Assembly (NCBI GenBank): GCA_046154185.1
Contig: JBJXGE010000001.1
Span: 1 to 64,000 of the forward strand
DNA from: JBJXGE01 sp046154185
GTDB taxonomy: Bacteria; Planctomycetota; UBA8108; UBA1146; JAJFFE01
DNA: 64,000 nt
Direction of reading: 5' to 3'
A program made the translations under genes and the position numbers. The notes below the pieces were generated by a model. It did not search any database, had not been told where the DNA came from, and saw nothing but the letters and a program-made list of their open reading frames with translations. This document shows, one piece after another, positions 16,749 to 25,154 of the stretch (position 1 is its first letter; each line of letters begins with the position of its first letter).

Positions 16749-18467
16749 CTAAACCGAGTTGATCAGAGTTTCGAGTAACCGATCGACGACGTTTAGAAAA
16801 CGCGCGGCGCCTTGGTAGGCGCGCTGAAACTGGATGAGCGCAATCGCTTCCTCGTCGACGTTGACGCCGGATAACGCATCGCGCTGGTTCTGAATGCTGG
16901 CTTGTATGGCTTCCTGGCTACTCAGCAGCTCTTGGGCCTCCGCGCCCTCGATGCCGATCTCGCCGATGAGCGAGTTGTAGTAGCTCTCAAAGTTCTGCTC
17001 GGCGGGACCCAAGAGCTGCGCGTCCCGCAGCTCGAGCATCGCGAGCGCGACGCGATTGTCCCCAACGCCGCCGCCGAGTCCGGCGGCGAAAAGCCGCGCG
17101 TCCGCGGCAACGGGCGCTGCCACTTGCATGTCGCGGGCGTTGGTACCGCTGAACAACGCGTTGATACCGGTCGCCGCGAGGAAGCCGGTGTCGTCAGCGC
17201 GAAACGTAAAGCTGAGCGTCTCCGAGGTCGACCTGATTTCCAAGAATCCGTCGACCGTGACGCGCGCGCTGAGTTCTGGATGGTCGGCGCCCGCCCCGGA
17301 GTTGATGGCGGCAACAAGGGCATTGAGGCTCGTGGCGTTGCCGGTCGCGCCGGTCGCGTCGATGTCGAACTCATAAGTCTCGCGGCTGCCATCGCCGCCG
17401 AGCACGACTTCGAGGCTCAGTCGCCCATTCGTGATCGCGTACGGGTAACCCGCCGCGCCCAGCGCTGCATCCGCGTCGGCCACGCTGAACGCCGAGCGCA
17501 CGCTCGCCGGTCGCGCGAGTCCCTCGCCCGAAGCGTGCAGCTTGTTCATCTCTGACATCACCGAACGCGCGAGCGTATCGAGGCTCGCCCGCAACTCGGG
17601 TGCTAATTCATCGCGCGCCTCGAGCAGCGTCGCGATACGGCCGCCGGTCGGGCGAAAGGGCTGACCATCGAGCTCAAAGCGGAGCTCGTGGAAGCTGATG
17701 TCACCGTCGCTCTCGGCGGCGCTGTTCACGGCGCGCGCACTCGATTCAAACACGAGCACTTGGCTGCCGCTGATGACTTGCACGGCGCCGCGCGTGTTCT
17801 CGATCGTCTTGATATTCACGAGCTGCGAGAGCTGGGTGAGCGCCGCATCGCGCTGGGTGCGCAAGTCGTTCGCGGTGCCGGGATGCACGCCGCCGTCTTC
17901 GGCTTCGACGATGCGGTTATTGAGATTCGCGACCACGTTCGCCAGGCGATTGATATTCTGCGTGACCGAGACGACGTCGTCATCGAAGTCGCGACGCAAT
18001 TGACGCAGCCGGCCATCGACATAGTTGAAGGTCTGCGCGAGCGTCTCGGCTTGTTCGAGCAATTGGCCGCGCGCCGTCGTGTCTTCCGGCTGATTGGCCA
18101 CATCTTCGAGCGCGTCGAAGAAGCGACCGAGCGCTTCGGAGAGTCCGCCGCCGTTCAAGTCGTTGAAAACCGACTCGACGAGCGAGTAAACCCGACTCCG
18201 CTCGCTGAGCGATGCGAGATCGCTGTTGGCGCCGCGCAACGTGGCCTCGAGATGCTCATCGACAATACGCTCGATGCGTTCGACCCGCACGCCGGTGCCG
18301 AGTCGCGCGTACACCAAGTCGTCGCTCGGAGTCGGCGCCATTTGGACGCGCTGGCGCGCGTAGCCTTCGGTGCCGGCATTGGCGATGTTCTGCCCGACCG
18401 TTTGGATTGCGGTCTGATGGGCGCCGAGCGCCAGTCGGGCGAGATTGAGCGACGAAAAAAGCGACAC
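16749..18467 (-). CDS. flgK: flagellar hook-associated protein FlgK (HAP1)
   Basis: 572 residues. It joins hook and filament. The N-terminal rod-like motif LALGAHQTAIQTVGQNIANAGTEGYARQ and the C-terminal SGVNVDEEAIALIQFQRAYQ are diagnostic of FlgK. Length is normal for the family. It begins three bases after flgN and is followed by flgL, as in most flagellar clusters. Confidence 0.95.
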   Translation of the reverse strand: MSLFSSLNLARLALGAHQTAIQTVGQNIANAGTEGYARQRVQMAPTPSDDLVYARLGTGVRVERIERIVDEHLEATLRGANSDLASLSERSRVYSLVESVFNDLNGGGLSEALGRFFDALEDVANQPEDTTARGQLLEQAETLAQTFNYVDGRLRQLRRDFDDDVVSVTQNINRLANVVANLNNRIVEAEDGGVHPGTANDLRTQRDAALTQLSQLVNIKTIENTRGAVQVISGSQVLVFESSARAVNSAAESDGDISFHELRFELDGQPFRPTGGRIATLLEARDELAPELRASLDTLARSVMSEMNKLHASGEGLARPASVRSAFSVADADAALGAAGYPYAITNGRLSLEVVLGGDGSRETYEFDIDATGATGNATSLNALVAAINSGAGADHPELSARVTVDGFLEIRSTSETLSFTFRADDTGFLAATGINALFSGTNARDMQVAAPVAADARLFAAGLGGGVGDNRVALAMLELRDAQLLGPAEQNFESYYNSLIGEIGIEGAEAQELLSSQEAIQASIQNQRDALSGVNVDEEAIALIQFQRAYQGAARFLNVVDRLLETLINSV

Positions 18468-18470
18468 GCG

Positions 18471-19004
18471 TTAGCCTCGCTTATCCATCAAGTAGGGGCG
18501 ATCGCCGCCCGCTTCGCGCGCGCCCTTGTCGCCGTAGCTCTTGGCGCGCAACTCGCTCTCCGCCAATCGCGACATGAAGAGTTGCACGTGACCAATCGAG
18601 TGCTCGATGAGCCCGCGATTCACGGCGTTTTGGCGTGCCAAGCGCACGGCGACATCCCGCAGGGCATCGCGCGCCCGACTGAGGAGCGACGCGGTTTCGT
18701 CGCGCAAGTGCGGGAGCATGTCGGCGACGCGGATTCCGGCCGGATACTCGTGGTCGAGCAAATCGCCGATCTCCTCGGTCACTAAGAGGCGCTCCTGCTC
18801 TTCCTCGATGATGGTGCGCAGCAACGCTTCCTCGCGCGCCGTGCAATCCGCGATGTCCGGCATTCGCACTTGCGTGAGCGCTGACTGCTTCTCGACTAGC
18901 AGGTCGAACAGCGCGTCGTGATGGCCGCGCAATCGATCGAGAATGCCGCACAAATCCTCAACTACGCAATTGAGTCGGAACTCTTCCTTCGTGCGAGTCT
19001 TCAT
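18471..19004 (-). CDS. flgN: flagellar export chaperone FlgN
   Basis: 177-residue helical protein. The N-terminal 150 residues show the FlgN pattern (LRGHHDALFDLLVEKQSAL, then a charged helix with LLRTIIEEEQERL). FlgN chaperones FlgK and FlgL, encoded immediately downstream. Its ATG overlaps the stop of the rod-binding gene (ATGA). Confidence 0.85.
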   Translation of the reverse strand: MKTRTKEEFRLNCVVEDLCGILDRLRGHHDALFDLLVEKQSALTQVRMPDIADCTAREEALLRTIIEEEQERLLVTEEIGDLLDHEYPAGIRVADMLPHLRDETASLLSRARDALRDVAVRLARQNAVNRGLIEHSIGHVQLFMSRLAESELRAKSYGDKGAREAGGDRPYLMDKRG

Positions 19005-19351
19005 GCTGTTTCCTTTTTCGTGGTGTGAGGCGCACTCACCGCGGCGACGTGCGCGGCGACCGGCACGGCTGGCGGCGCGTGTCGCGCATACGCGGATTCA
19101 ATGTGCTTCCCGAGGCCGAGCGGGCGCGACTTCGCGAGCTGGTCCGCGAGGCTTTGCCGGAACATGCCGCTCATGACTTCGCCGCTGGTACCGCCGCCGA
19201 ACAGCGATTGCGCGCTCCGTTCGAGCGGCTCTAAGAGCAAGTGCAAGAACATCGATTCGAATCCATCCGCCGCGTTCTTCATTTGCGCGGCGGTCGGCGC
19301 CTGCGCCGTGCGCGAGTGGAGCGCGGCCTGAATGCCGGTGATTCCGCTCAT
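19001..19351 (-). CDS. flgJ: rod-binding protein (FlgJ N-terminal domain)
   Basis: 116 residues matching only the rod-binding domain of FlgJ (ADGFESMFLHLLLEPL, then GEVMSGMFRQSLADQLAKSRPLGLGK). The peptidoglycan hydrolase domain of enterobacterial FlgJ is absent, as in many phyla, so another enzyme must open the wall for the rod. It overlaps both flgI (ATGA) and flgN (ATGA). Confidence 0.85.
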   Translation of the reverse strand: MSGITGIQAALHSRTAQAPTAAQMKNAADGFESMFLHLLLEPLERSAQSLFGGGTSGEVMSGMFRQSLADQLAKSRPLGLGKHIESAYARHAPPAVPVAAHVAAVSAPHTTKKETA

Positions 19352-20412
19352 TTCTCCACCAACTTCCCGAGCAACGCGCCGGCGTCGTGGATCATGCGAA
19401 TGACGCGCGGCAAGTCGGCATCGGCGATGCCTTCCTTGCGCAGGTCGTCCATGACGTTGATCAACAACGGGTAGCCCTGGTTCGTCGTGTCCATGAGCCG
19501 ATTCGGACGCGGCGCGCCGGTCGGGTCTTTCTTGTCGAGAATTTCGATTTCGAGTTTGCCGAGCTGCAGCACCACCGGCGCGACGCGCACCTTGCCATTC
19601 ACGGCGATAGCGCTCGACGCTTTGTCGATGACGACGGCCGCCTCGAGGTCCGGCTGCTCGATCGGAATGTCCGACATGACGCGCGAGATGAACTCGACGA
19701 CCTTGCCGGGGGCGCGAAAGCGCAACGGCACTTTGACAGTGACGCTGCCCATGTCGTCGGCGTGCGCGATCGGCAGATCGTCGCGAGCGACGACTCGCAA
19801 GTACGGGTATTCATTGATCGCGCGGGCGATCGCGGGCGCGGTCGAAAAGTCGGGGCGATTCAAGACGATGCGAAACGTCTGCAGCTCGGCTTTCAGGAGC
19901 GGATAGGAGATGTCCTTCTCGAGTGTGCCGCTCGCGCGAGCCACAGTCGGCGTCTCGCCGAGCGCGGTGAGTTGACCTTGCGCGACCGCAATGATGTCTT
20001 TCCCTTTGCCTGGGCGCTCGAGTGATTCATGCAAGGTCGTCTCGAGCAGGCGGCCGCCTTTCAGCGACTTCGCGTCACCGATGCTCGAGACCGTGACTTC
20101 GATCTCGGATCCGACCGCCGTCCACGATGAGATCGTGGCATCGACCATCACGACGGCGACGTTTTTCGAACGCAACTCCGCTTCGGGAATCTCGAGTCCG
20201 AGGTGCTCCAGGAGCCCCGCGTACATGCGGCGCGTGACTTGGCTTTGTGCGCTGTCGCCGGTGCCACTCAGCCCCATGACGAGGCCGATGCCCTTCAGGT
20301 GCTCTTGCCGCACGCCTTCGACGCGCGCCACATCGCGCACTTTCTGCGCGCTGACTTGTGGCGCGGTCCAGAGCACGAGTGCGCCAGTGAGTAACACGAT
20401 CGCTCGAGTCAT
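19348..20412 (-). CDS. flgI: flagellar P-ring protein FlgI
   Basis: 354 residues with a Sec signal peptide (cleavage near VSAQ). Mature protein starts with KVRDVARVEGVR and contains the conserved GIGLVMGLSGTGDS, NVAVVMV and IARAINEYP-type motifs of FlgI. Forms the periplasmic ring around the rod. A sigma-54 element with correct spacing lies 51-66 bp upstream, so it can be transcribed independently of the genes before it. Confidence 0.95.
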   Translation of the reverse strand: MTRAIVLLTGALVLWTAPQVSAQKVRDVARVEGVRQEHLKGIGLVMGLSGTGDSAQSQVTRRMYAGLLEHLGLEIPEAELRSKNVAVVMVDATISSWTAVGSEIEVTVSSIGDAKSLKGGRLLETTLHESLERPGKGKDIIAVAQGQLTALGETPTVARASGTLEKDISYPLLKAELQTFRIVLNRPDFSTAPAIARAINEYPYLRVVARDDLPIAHADDMGSVTVKVPLRFRAPGKVVEFISRVMSDIPIEQPDLEAAVVIDKASSAIAVNGKVRVAPVVLQLGKLEIEILDKKDPTGAPRPNRLMDTTNQGYPLLINVMDDLRKEGIADADLPRVIRMIHDAGALLGKLVEK

Positions 20413-20462
20413 CCGCCGTGATTCCTTTCACCCGCATCGAAACAGTAAGGCAGCATCGAGAA

Positions 20463-20478
20463 AGCAACCTGTGTTCCA
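20463..20478 (-). promoter_or_regulatory. sigma-54 promoter for flgI
   Basis: Minus-strand TGGAACACAGGTTGCT: -24 GG and -12 GC 10 bases apart, TTGCT matches the -12 consensus. Predicted start about 20452, leader about 40 nt. It lies in the 178-bp gap between flgH and flgI, the only large gap in this stretch of the cluster. Confidence 0.65.
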
Positions 20479-20590
20479 GTCGCGATGCCGGCTCGCGAAG
20501 CGCCCCAGAGGGTCGACGGCGCGCTGCCGAGTGCGGCTCGCACGCGGTCCTTGCCGCTGGCGGCGAGAGTCGCCGTTCCGATGGAGTGGT

Positions 20591-21244
20591 TTAGAATGGC
20601 CAAATGTGATCGATCAGCCAGACGAACCATGTTTGCTTCGTCTTGCCGGAGACCGGACCGTCGCCGCTGTACGAGAGCTTCAAATCCGCCATGCGATCGC
20701 TGAGCACGCTGTTCTCGGCGGACACATCGACTTCGCGCACTTCACCACTCAGCGTCAGCACGGTTGTTTCGTCATTGATCGTTCGTTCGCTGCGCGCCTC
20801 GAGTCGTACATTGCCATTCGGTAGCACGTCGACCACGCGGGCCGCGACGCGCGTATCGATGCGATCCTTGCGATTCGTCTTGCCGCTGCCACGCGTTTTC
20901 GATTCCGCCTCGAGCTCGAGTTCCGGCGTCGGGTTGAAGTTCGGCTTTAAATCGCCGTTTTGAAAGCGCGCGAAGCTATCGATGAGCATGGTGAGTTCGG
21001 TCTTGCGCTTGGCGTCGAGCGTCGAGCCGACATCGCCCTTGGTTTCCTCTTTGACGAGGATCAGGATGATGTCGTTCTTTGCGAGCGCCGGCCGCTTCTT
21101 CTCCGACTTTATGTACACCGAACGGTCGCCGTCTTGGCCCTGCGCCACGCGCGATTGCGCGTCAACCATTGTGCTGGCGCCGAACGTGAGGGCGAGCGCG
21201 AGAGAGTGGAGGAGCAGCGAATGAGAGCAGCGGTGCATCGTCAC
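20591..21244 (-). CDS. flgH: flagellar L-ring protein FlgH
   Basis: 217 residues. Forms the outer-membrane ring. Conserved segments: SVYIKSEKKRPALAKNDIILILVKEE, then RKTELT, and the C-terminal RMADLKLSYSGDG with a Trp-rich end (WLIDHIWPF). Most FlgH proteins are lipoproteins, but no lipobox Cys follows the signal peptide here (cleavage near VDAQ). GTG 21244 overlaps the upstream stop (GTGA); ATG 21238 is the alternative. Confidence 0.92.
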   Translation of the reverse strand: MTMHRCSHSLLLHSLALALTFGASTMVDAQSRVAQGQDGDRSVYIKSEKKRPALAKNDIILILVKEETKGDVGSTLDAKRKTELTMLIDSFARFQNGDLKPNFNPTPELELEAESKTRGSGKTNRKDRIDTRVAARVVDVLPNGNVRLEARSERTINDETTVLTLSGEVREVDVSAENSVLSDRMADLKLSYSGDGPVSGKTKQTWFVWLIDHIWPF

Positions 21245-21654
21245 GGTGCGCCTTTTCTAGAGTTGGCGGCGCAGCACACGGGCGCGCCGTCGATTCGAAA
21301 ACTCCCGAGCGGTAAGCCGGCACGCACGAGTCGGCGCTCGATCGCGCCGCGCGTGAGGACTCCGCACGGCTCGAGCGCGATTCGCAGTTCAGCGACTTCG
21401 CTCCACAGCTCGGTCGAGTCCGCGACCGGAGCCGCGACATCCTTGAGTCGCACCATCCTGGGTTGCTGACCGTCGACGAGGGCGAATTGCCACGTCGCGT
21501 TCGCGTCGAAGCTCGCGCGTAGTTGCATGACGAGCTCGACTCCGCCGCCGGCTGCGCGCGCTTTGCCGCCGCCTGCGAGCGTCGACACGGCGACGATGGT
21601 GATCGCGGTCGTGACCACGAGCGCGCTCAGGCACTTCGGTGTTCGTGGACTCAT
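21241..21654 (-). CDS. flgA: FlgA-like protein, N-terminal part only
   Basis: 137 residues with an N-terminal signal/anchor segment (about 8-30). It lies between flgG and flgH, the usual place of flgA. The segments RMVRLKDVAAPV and LTRGAIERRLVRAGLPLGSFRIDGAPVC resemble the N-terminal domain of FlgA, the P-ring assembly chaperone. The SAF domain that follows in FlgA is missing and no continuation exists in another frame before flgH. It is either a shortened FlgA or a lineage-specific replacement. Start ATG 21654 lies three bases after the flgG stop. Confidence 0.5.
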   Translation of the reverse strand: MSPRTPKCLSALVVTTAITIVAVSTLAGGGKARAAGGGVELVMQLRASFDANATWQFALVDGQQPRMVRLKDVAAPVADSTELWSEVAELRIALEPCGVLTRGAIERRLVRAGLPLGSFRIDGAPVCCAANSRKGAP

Positions 21655-21657
21655 GCG

Positions 21658-22452
21658 TTAACCTCTCAAATTGTTCGCGATTTGCAGTGCCTCGTCGGCG
21701 GCACGCACGACATTCGAGTTGATCTCGTAGGCGCGTTGTCCCTGGATGAGCTTGACCAGTTCCGTGATCGCGTTGACGTTCGATCCTTCGATCGCACCGC
21801 CGAGGAGCGAGCCGTTTCCGGGTGTCCCGGGTGTCACGAGCTCGGCTTGACCGGCGGCTGGCGTCGCGTAGTAGAGATTGTCGCCACCCGGTCTGAGGCC
21901 AGCCGGATTCACGAAGCGCGCGAGCTGCACTTGCCCGACTTGCTCCGGGTCTTCGATGCCGACGCGCGCTTCGATCACGCCGTCGATCATGACCTTGATA
22001 GCGCTCGCTTCTTGCGGAACGCCGGCGACGCCGACCAGCGATTGCCCGGATGGCGTCACGAACTCGCCCTGATTGCTAAGTAGAAAATTGCCGGCGCGCG
22101 TGTACGCCGTGTTGCCGGCTGCGTCCTCCACTTGAAAAAACAAATTGCCGGGTCCTTGAATCGCGATGTGCGTTTGATTGTCGGTGATCGTGATGCCGCC
22201 CGGCGTGAAGCTCTTCTCGGTCGAGACGACGCGGGCGCCGTGACCGACGTAGGTTCCGCTCGGTTGCGCGCCGGGGCCTTGGCCCGCGGCGCCGGCGAGC
22301 GCCTGTTCGCGGTAGAAGTGATCCGCGAAGTTCACGCGATCACGGCGAAAACCCTCGGTGTTGACGTTCGCGACGTTGTTGGCGATCACGTCGATGTTGC
22401 GGAGCTGCGTATCCATGCCGGAAGCAGCGGTGTACAGCGCGTGTACGCCCAT
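21658..22452 (-). CDS. flgG: flagellar distal rod protein FlgG
   Basis: 264 residues. N-terminus LYTAASGMDTQLRNIDVIANNVANVNTEGFRRD and C-terminus EGSNVNAITELVKLIQGQRAYEINSNVVRAADE are textbook FlgG. Forms the distal rod through which the hook is attached. It follows flgF after 15 bp. Confidence 0.96.
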   Translation of the reverse strand: MGVHALYTAASGMDTQLRNIDVIANNVANVNTEGFRRDRVNFADHFYREQALAGAAGQGPGAQPSGTYVGHGARVVSTEKSFTPGGITITDNQTHIAIQGPGNLFFQVEDAAGNTAYTRAGNFLLSNQGEFVTPSGQSLVGVAGVPQEASAIKVMIDGVIEARVGIEDPEQVGQVQLARFVNPAGLRPGGDNLYYATPAAGQAELVTPGTPGNGSLLGGAIEGSNVNAITELVKLIQGQRAYEINSNVVRAADEALQIANNLRG

Positions 22453-22467
22453 GAAGTACTACTTTCC

Positions 22468-23226
22468 TTAGGCCACACGGCCGACGTCGTTGACGGCGCG
22501 ACCGAGAGCTTGATCTTGTTGAGTGATGAGTCGCTGATTGGATTCGTAGGCGCGAAACGTGCGAATGAGCTGCACCATCTCGGTGACGGGATTCACGCCG
22601 CTGCGCTCGAGAAATCCTTGTCGCACGCGACCCGACGCGGAAGCGATCGGCGTAGCGCCGGTGTAGCGATACAGGTTGTCGCCGTGCGGTACGAATGCGT
22701 TCGAATCGAGAGAACCTTTGAGGGCGAGCTGCGCGACGCGCGCATCGCCCGCGCGAATTTGGCCATTCTCATCGATCGCGAGCGCGCCGCGCGCTGGCAA
22801 CACTACGACTTTGCCTTTGTCGTCGAGCACATTCGCGCGGCCGTCCGCGGTGACGAGTCGACCGTCCGCCGCGCGCTCGAAATTGCCAGCACGCGTGTAG
22901 AATCGTTGCCCTTCGCGCTCGACCTCAAACCAGCCATCGCCTTCGATAGCGACGTCGAGCGACTCGCCAGTCTCGCCGAGCCCGCCAGGCTCCGACGAGT
23001 ACGAGACCTCGTGCACGAGCAACCCGCCGCCGAGTTGGTTCAAGACGGGATCGAAGCCGGGGTCGATGCGCGGCGTCTCATAGACTTCGGCCGCGCGCTC
23101 CTGAAACACCGCATAACCGCGCCGAAAGCCGGGCGTTTCCAGGTTGGCGAGATTATTTGCGACCACGTCCATGCGGGTCTCGGCCGCGAGCGCGCCCGCG
23201 GCGCTCATGTAGATGCTGTTGAGCAA
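22468..23226 (-). CDS. flgF: flagellar proximal rod protein FlgF
   Basis: 252 residues with rod/hook signature at both ends (MSAAGALAAETRMDVVANNLANLETPGFRRG; SGVNPVTEMVQLIRTFRAYESNQRLI). The start is TTG 23226, supported by GGAAGGAG six bases upstream. It is the first gene of the flg operon and sits directly behind a near-consensus sigma-54 promoter. Confidence 0.93.
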   Translation of the reverse strand: MLNSIYMSAAGALAAETRMDVVANNLANLETPGFRRGYAVFQERAAEVYETPRIDPGFDPVLNQLGGGLLVHEVSYSSEPGGLGETGESLDVAIEGDGWFEVEREGQRFYTRAGNFERAADGRLVTADGRANVLDDKGKVVVLPARGALAIDENGQIRAGDARVAQLALKGSLDSNAFVPHGDNLYRYTGATPIASASGRVRQGFLERSGVNPVTEMVQLIRTFRAYESNQRLITQQDQALGRAVNDVGRVA

Positions 23227-23253
23227 TGGGTACTCCTTCCCCGCCGGACGGAA

Positions 23254-23269
23254 TGCAGCTCACGTGCCG
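23254..23269 (-). promoter_or_regulatory. sigma-54 promoter of the flgF operon
   Basis: Minus-strand CGGCACGTGAGCTGCA matches the RpoN consensus at all but two informative positions and has the exact -24/-12 spacing. The predicted start is about 23243, giving a leader of only about 17 nt that holds the SD. Confidence 0.75.
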
Positions 23270-23463
23270 ATTTGCGTGGGAAGGCGCGAACAGTGAGCGA
23301 AGTCGCGAAGGTGAAGCCGCATAGCACGAGGGAGACGCGCGTCGAAGCGCGTGAACCGCGCGCACGCGCGCGGCGGATCTGGCATCCAAAGGCGAAGAGC
23401 GCCGCTCTGCGAGCAGGATCGATGCAGAGAATAATCGCGAGAAGTAAGAGAGCGTCAGCGGAT

Positions 23464-23495
23464 GCCGGAGCGGGCGGGACGCCCGCGCTCCCAGC
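23464..23495. repeat. REP-like GC palindrome
   Basis: A palindrome built on GGAGCGGGCG / CGCCCGCGCTCC (one 2-base bulge, 3-base loop). Short interspersed palindromes of this look are common in GC-rich environmental genomes. It lies in the 371-bp interval between flgF and tRNA-Leu, which otherwise holds the flgF promoter and the two hairpins at 23539-23586. Confidence 0.4.
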
Positions 23496-23538
23496 AAAGC
23501 GCGCGTTCCCGCGCCAGAGGCGCGTACGTGTGGGGTGA

Positions 23539-23586
23539 GCTGCTTCGGGTCCCCCGAGGCAGCGAAGGGTGTTGCGGACAACACCC
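23539..23586 (-). terminator. two tandem hairpins after tRNA-Leu
   Basis: GGGTGTTG/CAACACCC with a tetraloop (23567-23586) lies 11 bases after the tRNA 3' end, then an 11-bp stem GCTGCTTCGGG/CCCGAGGCAGC with a 3-base loop (23539-23563). Both are near-perfect. They should end the tRNA transcript and insulate the flg operon. Confidence 0.65.
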
Positions 23587-23597
23587 CTAAGAAAAGC

Positions 23598-23679
23598 TGG
23601 GCGCGGGGGGACTTGAACCCCCACCTCCGAAGAGACAGGAACCTAAATCCTGCGCGTCTGCCAATTCCGCCACGCGCCC
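23598..23679 (-). tRNA. tRNA-Leu (anticodon UAG)
   Basis: Acceptor stem GGGCGCG/CGCGCCC, D-arm with GGAATTGGCAGAC, anticodon stem CAGGA/TCCTG enclosing loop TTTAGGT (anticodon TAG), long class II variable arm, T-loop GGTTCAAGTCC. Discriminator base is A; CCA is not encoded. Reads CUA/CUN leucine codons. Confidence 0.95.
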
Positions 23680-23701
23680 TCAGACGTCAGAAGGAAAAAT
23701 A

Positions 23702-24886
23702 CTATAGCGTCGCGAGTGTCTTCAACACGAGATCGCGTTGGAACTCCGTGACTTCGGCACCCGGTGCGATGCGCAGCGTGCCGCCTTCGCTCAAGGTATG
23801 GAAGTACTCGTGCGCGAACGGCGCGCAATGCAAACCCGCGCGACAATGTGCGCCGGTGCGCGCTTCGAGCTCTTTGGCGGCATCCGTCGGTTTGAGCCCC
23901 AAAACGCGCAGCGAGATGATCGCAGTTCGCGGTCGATCGCCGTCGGGTTCCTCGCCGATGAGATCGATGTTAGCGACATCGCTCAAGCGATCACGCCATT
24001 CGCCCCGCCGCGCCGTCGCCGCTTCCCAACGTTCGAGCAGCGACTCTTCGTCAAAACTCTTGAGCGCGGCCTCCAGTCCGGCGATCCCTGGCAGGTTCGC
24101 CGTGCCGCACTCAAAACGCGGCGGGCCACTCGGCGCGACGGTGTTCGTGCTCGAGTCGATCGCGTTACCACCGACCCACAGCGGCTCGGGCTGAAACTCG
24201 TTGGCGAAATACGCAATGCCGATGCCAGGTGGGCCGCCGAGAAATTTGTGGCCGGCCGCCGTGTAGGCAACGAGGCCTGGAATGTCGACGAGCGTCACCG
24301 GCACCAAGCCTGCGGCTTGCGCGCCGTCGACGATGAACGGTAGACCGCGGGATGCGCACCAGGCGCCGATGCCCATCAGCGGTTGCACGACGCCGTTGAC
24401 ATTCGATGCGTGCTGCACGACGACGCCGGCGCAATTCGAGGTGTCGAGATTCTCAAGCGCCGCGAGGTTGACGACGCCACTCGCCGTGGCGGGCAACCGG
24501 ATGAGTCCCTCCGGTCGAAAGATGCGCGCGATCGGACGCGTCACCGCCGCGTGCTCGAGCGGTCCGACTAAGACGTGCCGACCCGCGCTCTGCTCAGCGA
24601 GACCGGAGATCGCGGTGTTGAGCGCCACTGTCGAGGAAGGAAAAAACAGAATCGTGTCGGGATCCGCCGCGCCGAAGAGCGCCGCCAAGCGCTCGCGCGC
24701 CGAACTCACGACCAACGCGCCGGCTTTCGCGCCACTGTGTCCCCCACGCCCCGCGCTCCCAGCGATGTCGAGCGCCGCTTGCATCGCCGCGCCCACGCGC
24801 GGATGGCGCGGAAAGGCGGTGGCCGCATGATCGAGATATATGGCATCGGTCCCCAGTAGCGGAGAACCCGGCGACTTGCCAATCAC
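23702..24886 (-). CDS. class V aminotransferase, cysteine desulfurase-like
   Basis: 394-residue PLP enzyme. Motifs: N-terminal IYLDHAATAFPRHP, PLP-contacting HASNVNG and VDGAQAAG, Schiff-base lysine in AAGHKFLGGPPG, and the desulfurase cysteine Cys354 in RAGLHCAP. These are the features of group II (SufS/CsdA-like) cysteine desulfurases, which take sulfur from cysteine for Fe-S clusters or other thio-compounds. No SUF or ISC partner genes are adjacent, so its sulfur acceptor is unknown. It is the gene next to tRNA-Leu. Confidence 0.85.
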   Translation of the reverse strand: MIGKSPGSPLLGTDAIYLDHAATAFPRHPRVGAAMQAALDIAGSAGRGGHSGAKAGALVVSSARERLAALFGAADPDTILFFPSSTVALNTAISGLAEQSAGRHVLVGPLEHAAVTRPIARIFRPEGLIRLPATASGVVNLAALENLDTSNCAGVVVQHASNVNGVVQPLMGIGAWCASRGLPFIVDGAQAAGLVPVTLVDIPGLVAYTAAGHKFLGGPPGIGIAYFANEFQPEPLWVGGNAIDSSTNTVAPSGPPRFECGTANLPGIAGLEAALKSFDEESLLERWEAATARRGEWRDRLSDVANIDLIGEEPDGDRPRTAIISLRVLGLKPTDAAKELEARTGAHCRAGLHCAPFAHEYFHTLSEGGTLRIAPGAEVTEFQRDLVLKTLATL

Positions 24887-24922
24887 ACTCCACCTCTTTC
24901 CAGTTTTTTCAGGGGGCTGGCT

Positions 24923-25082
24923 TCGCTCGATGGGTTCGTGAGCTAGCGACCGACGAGCGAACCTCAGCCTCGTTCTTCGCCGCGTCGTCTTCGATTGCGC
25001 AAGGAGACGATGCAGCTACGCGCCGAATTTGTCGAGCCGATTGGCGTGGGCGAGCGCCAGTTGGATCATGTGCTCGGCGGCG
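24923..25082. repeat. direct repeat copy 1: duplicated 3' end of apgM
   Basis: About 160 bp nearly identical to 25155-25314, offset 232 bp. Read on the minus strand it still encodes the last about 20 codons of apgM with one substitution (Asp to Asn) and the stop codon, followed by the same downstream sequence. This is a recent tandem partial duplication. The interval 24887-25247 holds no other gene. Confidence 0.85.
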
Positions 25083-25154
25083 GCTACGCCACGCGCCGGC
25101 GAAAACGATTCATTTCCCTCCGCCGCAAACGATTCGCCCCGATGAGGGGCTCAC

